NCBI RefSeq assembly: GCF_037042905.1
Contig: NC_087248.1
Coordinates: 813,501-877,500 of the forward strand
Direction: 5' to 3'
DNA: 64,000 nt
Origin: Lytechinus pictus
Taxonomy: Eukaryota > Echinodermata > Echinoidea > Temnopleuroida > Toxopneustidae
Numbering within the stretch: position 1 is the first letter of the stretch; each line of letters opens with the position of its first letter. This document shows, piece after piece, positions 57,860-64,000 of this stretch. The translations under genes and the position numbers were made by a program. The notes under the pieces were generated by a model. It saw only the letters and a list, made by a program, of their open reading frames with translations, made no database searches and had not been told where the DNA came from.

Positions 57860-59660
57860 TTATATCAATTTCATAAGGCAGTCCTTTCACAAGCTCTGTT
57901 TCTATGGGGTCCAAAACCATTCATGTTATATTCTCTTTGCCAACCTTTGTACTAAATAATTGTATTTTATCACTTGATTGGTTTGAATAAAGTTATATCT
58001 TATATCTGCTTGACTATTCTTAATTGAAAAGGATGTTTGACTGTTCTTAACATCTACTTGAAAATATAAAAGCATACATATTTTTATCTCATGTCAATGG
58101 GATAGCTCACTAATTTCTGAGTTTGTTTTTCTGTGTACATAGTAATAGCTCACATGTGTTCAGGAAATGAATGTTACCTTCACAGGCCATGACACAGACA
58201 ATTCTTAATATATCACAGTCACACCAGCGAAACGGAGTCCAGACCAACTTGGAGTCATTTCATAAAACTTGTTATTATTACAAATTTACAATAGCAATTA
58301 AAAGCTACTGAAATCCTTCAATCTGATTGGCTGATAGTTAATTTGATATAGAAACTTGGTCATTTGTTATTATAACAAGTCTTCATGAAATGGCACTCAG
58401 ATCTGTTATGACATACCATCAGTCTGTTTGGAGTCTGTTTCATTGTGTGACTGAGCACTATCCTCTAGGGCCATTTCATTTGTGTCGTACGGGACATTTT
58501 GACAACTTCTAGTTTCCTAGCCAAATGCTTGAGCAATGAAATATTCTTTTTTGTCAATGATAAAGCTATAGTGGGTCGTCATGTGAAAAACTAATAACCA
58601 ACACAAAAAAATGATCATGGGTTAATTATAGGTGAAAATATTGTGTGTTGTAGGGGACGTAGAAATGTCCAGAACGACACGCAACATTTTAAGCTCTTAT
58701 TCACCTACGGACAACATATTTTTGTTTGTTGTCAGTTTGTTGCATGTCTACCCAGAAGTACTTTAATATTACCACAAAGCAAATTGAAGTTCTTCATTTG
58801 TTTGGACAGCAGGTTGAAAAATGTTGTGAAAATGGCTGATTTTTCTAGCATGGAATCGCCCTCTTCTTCTTTCTTGTTAAACCTGGGCCCCGTCTCACAA
58901 AGAGTAACAACTAAATCCAATCAATCTCAACTCTATGGAAATCCATCCATACCATATTTTTTCTACAGAAAATTTGCACAATCTTCTACTTAAACAAAGA
59001 GAATCACACTGAATTTTCAAGAGAATGATGAATGAATAAATGAATATACATCATATCTAGAAAATATTTTGAACAAACTTGCATTTTAGATGTTGATGTT
59101 GTTGGCCATCCATAGTTACGGTTGATTGGATCAATCGAAGATGGACCCCAGATTGTATTTGAATATAAAAATATATTTCACTATTGATTCCCTGTTTTTC
59201 TTGCTTAATAAATAGTAGTAAAACTCAAATCAAATTGTACATATTCATGTCATAAAAAGATCAAAGAGATTAGACCGTTATATCCAAAATAAATGGAATT
59301 GAATAGTAAGGGGAAAGTATATTTATTGATTATCAAGTGTATAATTTTTTTAATTAAATTAGGTTCTGACATACCTAATGAAAATTGGAAATTCATTACC
59401 TGATAATGCAGTAGCAAATATACCCCCTTCGATAACATACAACGATATTGCTATGTGTATGTGCCTTATATATCAGGTTTCATACAATAGTTCTGAAGTT
59501 AATCTTTATTTCAAAACAAAACTGTATGGAGGGCTATTGCATTCTGTGAAAACATACAATTAAAACACACAACACGATATCAATACACCCATCTGAGTAA
59601 TGAACCAATCATTTACCATTGCTGTAACTTTCGGTTTTGAAACAAGGTACAATTATTAAC
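57860..59660. repeat. Tandem duplication, unit 2
   Basis: Direct copy of unit 1 with substitutions and a few indels. The matching open frame 58643-58993 remains open. Beyond 59660 the similarity ends. Confidence 0.85.
58883..59150. repeat. MITE with CTGGGCCCCGTCTCACAAAG ends, copy 2
   Basis: Copy of the same element carried in duplication unit 2, with a more diverged right end (GATGGACCCCAG). Confidence 0.6.
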
Positions 59661-59989
59661 CTGCAGGCAACAGAAATCTAATTCACATAGTGTAATAATG
59701 TAAGGTTTAACTCCAAAACAGTGGGGGGGTGGCTAAAACACCCTCCCTCATCATATTCCATGATAAATCTGTAATGTGAAATTTTCTGATAATGCTGTTC
59801 AAAAAGGATTTTCCAGCCTCAAAAATACCCCGGTCTTATAAGGATAAAGAGAGCACCCACTTTGAGGTAACTACATGTACAGATCATATCTCACGAGCGG
59901 TCAATTAATGCTGAATAAAATCAATGATTACTGCTAACTGTAATCACACACCAAACTCAAGTACTGTTATTTTTTGTTTTGGTTGACTT

Positions 59990-60087
59990 TCATTTTTTCT
60001 TGAGAGTTTCTGGAGGTTGAGGGAAGAAGCCTGCTGAATGGTGTGTCGTGTCCGCAAATGTACCAAACTGGTGGTCAAGTGGGAGAT
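59990..60087 (-). CDS. Last exon of an unrecognised spliced gene
   Basis: Acceptor TTTTTACAG precedes 60087. Two bases complete an Asp codon with the preceding exon, then LPLDHQFGTFADTTHHSAGF onward to KKK and TGA at 59992-59990. It forms the C-terminus together with exons 61196-61424 and 63935-64000. No domain is recognised. Confidence 0.7.
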
Positions 60088-60252
60088 CTGTAAAAAGGGT
60101 AAAAAAAGGATTTTATTGATGACTGCTTAGATTTCTCTTTTAGAACAATGCAGAGAAGTGGTATAACTACATTAAAGTGAAGTAGATTTTCATATTTTGT
60201 ATCTGGGTCCCACAAAGTAATCTTTTTAACAAGTTATTTGGATTATTCATTT

Positions 60253-60347
60253 AAAAAGTGACCACCAAAACTTGACGTTTCGACAAGTGTGCTCTTGTGG
60301 ATACAAGAACACGCTTGTCGAAAAGTCAAGTTTATGTGGTCCTTTTT
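60253..60347. repeat. Compact hairpin repeat
   Basis: AAAAAGTGACCACCAAAACT at the left pairs with AAGTTTATGTGGTCCTTTTT at the right, and TTTCGACAAGTGTGCTCTTG with CAAGAACACGCTTGTCGAAA. It lies about 165 bases upstream (minus-strand sense) of the last exon, inside the intron. Confidence 0.75.
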
Positions 60348-61195
60348 CAGGACCAACATATGCCCACGAAAGAATACATTATGTAAAGGGCGGAAATCTT
60401 CTATCCCCAAAGGTAGGAGGGACCAGGAGCTGGAAAAAAAAATTGACAAGCAAAAGAAAAAAAAAGGTTATCATCCCAAATGTCAGGCCATTTCGACCTA
60501 AATAAATTTGACAAGCCCCCCCCCCCAAAAAAAAAATAAAATAATAAAATAAAATTCGTTCACCGAAATGTAAGGTCATCACGTACAAAATACATGTTTT
60601 ATTTTGATTTTGAATGATGTATTTCTTTCCACCATAAAAGACCTAAAACAGTAGGGGAGACATTTGATAAAATTGTGGTTCCCGACCGTCCCCCCCTGGG
60701 ATATCCGCCCATGCATGGTGTACCGCAAAACCACTACACTCTTGAATGAAGTGAAGATAATTTCTGATTATGGACACCTCTACAGTATACATGTAAGTGT
60801 TCACAGTGTGTTCATATAGAGGACTCTGTATAGTACTTTAACAGTGTGACAATGATTTCAAATTGGTTTATGCAGGTATGACATTCCCCTTTGAAAAAAA
60901 AATCTTAAAAAATAGCCAAGGGTCGCTAAGTCACCGACGAAGTCCATGGCACCCCAGTCGCGGTTACAAGCTCTTACATAGTAAAGAAATCGAAAGTGAT
61001 TTTCAAGGTGAGTCTGCAAGATAGTTTTATCATTTGACTTTAAATAGCAGTAAAAACCAGCATGAGAATGTTCTTGGGCAAAGGATTTCATGTATTAACA
61101 AAAAATTATTAACAAAATCGGAATTCTGATTTTAGTCGAGAGAATATCATGCCTGTTAATGTTTCCCAAGACCAAAACCAAAATCATTCATTTAC

Positions 61196-61424
61196 CTGCA
61201 ATATAGTCAAGCTGTGGTATTGCTACATCTGCATATGTTTGGATGAAATACCCCCATAATGTGTTCAGGCTCTCAAACTGACGATCAACTTGTCCATTCA
61301 TACCATCATGTTCATCCCCTCCAGTTTGAACGCTCCCATCAGGTAGGTTTAACACTGTCTGGTCGGTGAAGAATGAACCCCATATGCTTGATGTAATGAA
61401 CTCTTTCTCGGTAGTTGATGGACC
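61196..61424 (-). CDS. Penultimate exon of the same gene
   Basis: Acceptor CTGTAG at 61425-61430 and donor TGCAG/GTAAAT. 229 bases give 76 codons plus one base, without stops: GPSTTEKEFITSSIWGSFF, then DEHDGMNGQVDRQ, then LWGYFIQTYADVAIPQ. Phase 0 in and 1 out agree with both neighbours. It reads like a soluble protein; I do not recognise the family. Confidence 0.75.
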
Positions 61425-61879
61425 CTACAGGTTGCAAGAGGCAGAAGGGATAGGAAGTGAAATATGGAATCATCTTTTAAAGGATAAATATTCTGAGTAC
61501 ATGTCATCATTCCTATTCCTTACTAGAGTACATGAATGTGTATAGACAAATACAGTTCCCAGGATATAGATATGATTTGGGGCATGTGTTATACTGTTTT
61601 ACTGGAGTTTTGCAATCAAAATAAATTATTTGTCTGCTCATTTTGTTTTCATCTTTTTAAACTTTTTGCAATTATCAAGCATGGGATTGGCTAAAAATAA
61701 CCATGTATAGAATCTTGCAACTCATTGTTTTAATATCTAATCACAAAATTTGCAATATCCATGCTCACAAGTCTGTATTATAAAGAAAAATGAATTTTAA
61801 AAAATAACCAAGAGAGGGCACTTTAATCATCTGCAGTGAATTAGCCATCAATTTTCTGAAGTATGTTATTGCCATGTGC

Positions 61880-62298
61880 TCTTTACATGTAGTGTCATAT
61901 GTTCTATTGTCTGGTAGTACACCACAGTTCCAACATCTCGAAATCCTACATACTTATCCTTTTCTTCTTCTCGTACATTTACTCACTACTGTCAACATGC
62001 TTTTCCCACTCTTTCGAAAATCCTCCCTTAACATATCCGTCAGTCCACCTCTCTTGAATGTTTCAAATCTCTCCTCAAAACACATCTCTTTCTGTCCTAG
62101 TTTATTAAGTACTATTAAGTATTAATTGTAATTGTTTGTGATTGTGTTCGATCAATATGATTACCTTTACTTGACTTAATTCTTGTGATGTTATGAAATG
62201 TATTATATTTTATAATTTGTATTATGATTTTACATTATTTCTTTGTAAAGCACTTAGAAACATTTGTTAAAAGCGCTATATAAATATTATTATTATTA
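61880..62298 (+). pseudogene. L2/CR1 LINE 3' end
   Basis: Translation ends STSLECFKSLLKTHLFLS before a stop, typical of these LINEs. It is followed about 130 bases later by TTGTAAAGCACTTAGAAAC, AAAGCGCTATATAAAT and ATTATTATTATTA, the usual 3' tail. It lies in the intron of the minus-strand gene. Confidence 0.8.
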
Positions 62299-62329
62299 AA
62301 TTGCCACTTTGTCTACATCCACTCTGTAT

Positions 62330-62640
62330 ACATGTAGCTGACCACATGACTTGCTCATACAGAAGAAAATGCATAATTGCTGAGAAATTAGCAAAATAGG
62401 CACGGAATTCCATCACATGCCAGTTATATTTCGAAGCTATATTAATACACAATACACAGATCATCAGAATCATCGATTTTGAGCTAAGATTTCATGATCT
62501 TAAAAAGATAAGTTTAAATTAATGTATCAGATCTAGATGTACATGTATGATAATATTTTGACAATTAAACTTGATTTCAAAGACTTTCTCATGAAAATAT
62601 TGTTTGATGCAACTACTGTCTTTTAGGCCTACATGTACCT
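62330..62640. repeat. Dispersed repeat shared with 38.7-39.7 kb
   Basis: Shares 'ataattgctgagaaatta', 'gcaaaatagg', 'gtatcagatctagatg' and 'gcaactactgtc' with the copies in the 7.7-kb element. Confidence 0.6.
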
Positions 62641-62963
62641 TTTATATTAAATTATGCCAATAAATTTATGTAAACAAGGACTCTGAGTTGGAATTATTTC
62701 ATCATCTTTTCTTTTGTTCTGTGTATATAAATTGTATCTTCATGTGTGTAAACCAGGGAAAAAACAATTTCCTTTATGGACAATAAAGTTATTCAATTGA
62801 ATTCAATGTGCTCAATGTGAACTTAGCTGCTATGTATTGTACTTGTGATGATCATAAGAAATGACAGAAACGTGCTTAATACACTGAAATGCCTAATAAC
62901 CTTTCTGTATCATCTCTGTTATCATCTTCTTGCTGACTTAAGGTTGAAGCGGACATTTCCATC

Positions 62964-63080
62964 ATGAAATACATCTTGGTTTCTGGTGGTGTGAGCAGTA
63001 TTGGGAAAGGAGCATTGGGATGCTCTTAAACGTTTACTGTCTCAGCATCGATGCTGGAACATTTTCACCTTATGAACATG
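62964..63080 (+). pseudogene. CTP synthase exon fossil
   Basis: The frame opens MKYILVSGGVSSIGKGALGC, then a stop. Another frame gives SIDAGTFSPYEHG. Both match the highly conserved N-terminus of CTP synthase (start, P-loop-like GGV.SG.GKG, then INIDAGTFSPYEHG), with an internal deletion of about 15 codons. A pyrimidine-rich stretch and AAG precede the presumed exon and GTGAGA follows CATG. It is therefore a copied genomic exon with splice sites, not a processed copy. No further CTP synthase exons are visible to the window edge. Confidence 0.75.
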
Positions 63081-63089
63081 GTGAGAAAT

Positions 63090-63934
63090 CAATTGCATTC
63101 TCAATAATGCAAGAAAACTCTAATGGTAAAGGACAATGCTTCCATTATGGGTCATGTCTGTAATATCTTAGGATTAGAATCAAATTCTAGATATTCACAA
63201 ATAATTAAACTTAAATGGCCACAACACTTCAACATGTTCTTAAAGATTGAATATAATGTTTTCGCATATAATTGACCTTTTATCAAATCAACAGATTGGC
63301 TTACAGTGATATTGATGGTTAATGGGACAGGTTATGGTTAGTATGTGAGTTTTGACACACAGGCTTTTATAATTTTAAGAAATTGTTTTATTTTCAAGAG
63401 AAGCTAAAAATATATCTTAATAAAGAACTCGAGGACATGGCTACATCTTTAGCAAAAGTTTGGGAAAGATGTATGTTCATTTATTACTTTGATTTATAAT
63501 AAATATATATTAATTGATTAGAAATATTTTCTGCATGCACAAGAATGATCACATACTGGTAATGTTGTCAACCTTAGGTCCCAATGATAGAGATTTGCGG
63601 AACTTTTCATTATTTTGAACTCTTTAATGAAGGTCAAAGTGGATTTCAGAAAAGCTGGGCATTGGACTTTATTTTAGAAGAAGTGGGTATAAGACCAAGT
63701 CGTTGTGTCAGAAGAAGAATGCCCTTACCAAAACATTTGCGCTCACCGCATCAATGCAGAAACTACTTTTCACAATGCACTTTTGCACGCTGCTAAAGGC
63801 GCTTTTGCTAGTTTAGACAGGGTTAAATCTCGGTTTAATTACCAGAATATCACCCTATGAATATAAACGATAGCAAACAACAAAGTGGAAATATGTTTTA
63901 TATATCAAATTCTGATGAAAATGTGATGACTCAC
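63090..63934. other. Intron of the minus-strand gene, no exon seen
   Basis: AT-rich; the 70-codon frame at 63584-63796 has no recognisable features. Confidence 0.4.
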
Positions 63935-64000
63935 AGCGATCTTTCCTCTCTTAGTTGGTGGTCCATCTGTTTGATCTTTACTATCTTCACTCAAGCCTTC
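63935..64000 (-). CDS. Upstream exon of the right-end gene (cut by the window edge)
   Basis: Only one frame is open: EGLSEDSKDQTDGPPTKRGK then IA, ending GCT/GTGAGT in phase 0, which fits the next exon. The segment is polar and ends in a basic PPTKRGK motif that could be a nuclear localisation signal. Confidence 0.55.

Overview
The window looks like invertebrate deuterostome DNA, most likely an echinoderm. The evidence is split genes with GT-AG introns, an animal CYP1-like P450, an immunoglobulin-domain receptor family, many decayed CR1/L2-type non-LTR retrotransposons, and several dispersed foldback repeats I associate from memory with marine invertebrate genomes. It is AT-rich, mostly intergenic and very repeat-dense. 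The organism call is an inference.

Layout. 1-9 kb is repeat debris: a decayed Harbinger-like transposase start, a nearly readable LINE (2985-4930, minus), a nested pair of DNA elements (5167-7157 with 5223-6459 inside) and a LINE tail. 9685-16878 is a 7.2-kb DNA element with CACTG termini. It contains an apparently intact four-exon gene of 184 codons on the minus strand. 17-22.5 kb holds a second LINE relic, repeats built on AAAAGGGGTTAGGTCC, and a 962-bp TA-flanked non-autonomous element.

23.3-45.1 kb is the core: a tandem array of three copies (A, B, C) of a single-exon, four-Ig-domain receptor gene. The ancestral repeat unit is about 3.0 kb once insertions are subtracted. A (23342-25243) is intact. 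B (31898-41481) is broken by a stop, frameshifts and a 7.7-kb TA-flanked element whose termini are packed with GACGTC. C (44812-45030) keeps only a signal peptide joined in frame to the cytoplasmic tail. An LTR element (27167-31638), whose 723-codon ORF carries a protease-like domain without the DTG catalytic triad, separates A from B. Because the units are paralogous, each insertion has a matching empty site nearby.

46.4-49.2 kb is a large foldback structure. 49.9-51.5 kb is a single-exon CYP1-like cytochrome P450 (minus) with a TATA box and a polyadenylation signal. 53.2-54.8 kb holds two GC-rich motif arrays, GCGAGCGCGAAGCGCGAGC and GGCGCC, in an AT-rich background. 56.0-59.7 kb is a 1.8-kb tandem duplication. 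From 60 kb to the right edge runs the 3' part of an unrecognised spliced gene (minus, three phase-consistent exons), with an antisense decayed CTP synthase exon in its intron.

No operon-like logic links these genes. The Ig array and the elements that cut and re-promote it form one story. The P450 and the right-end gene are separate loci.
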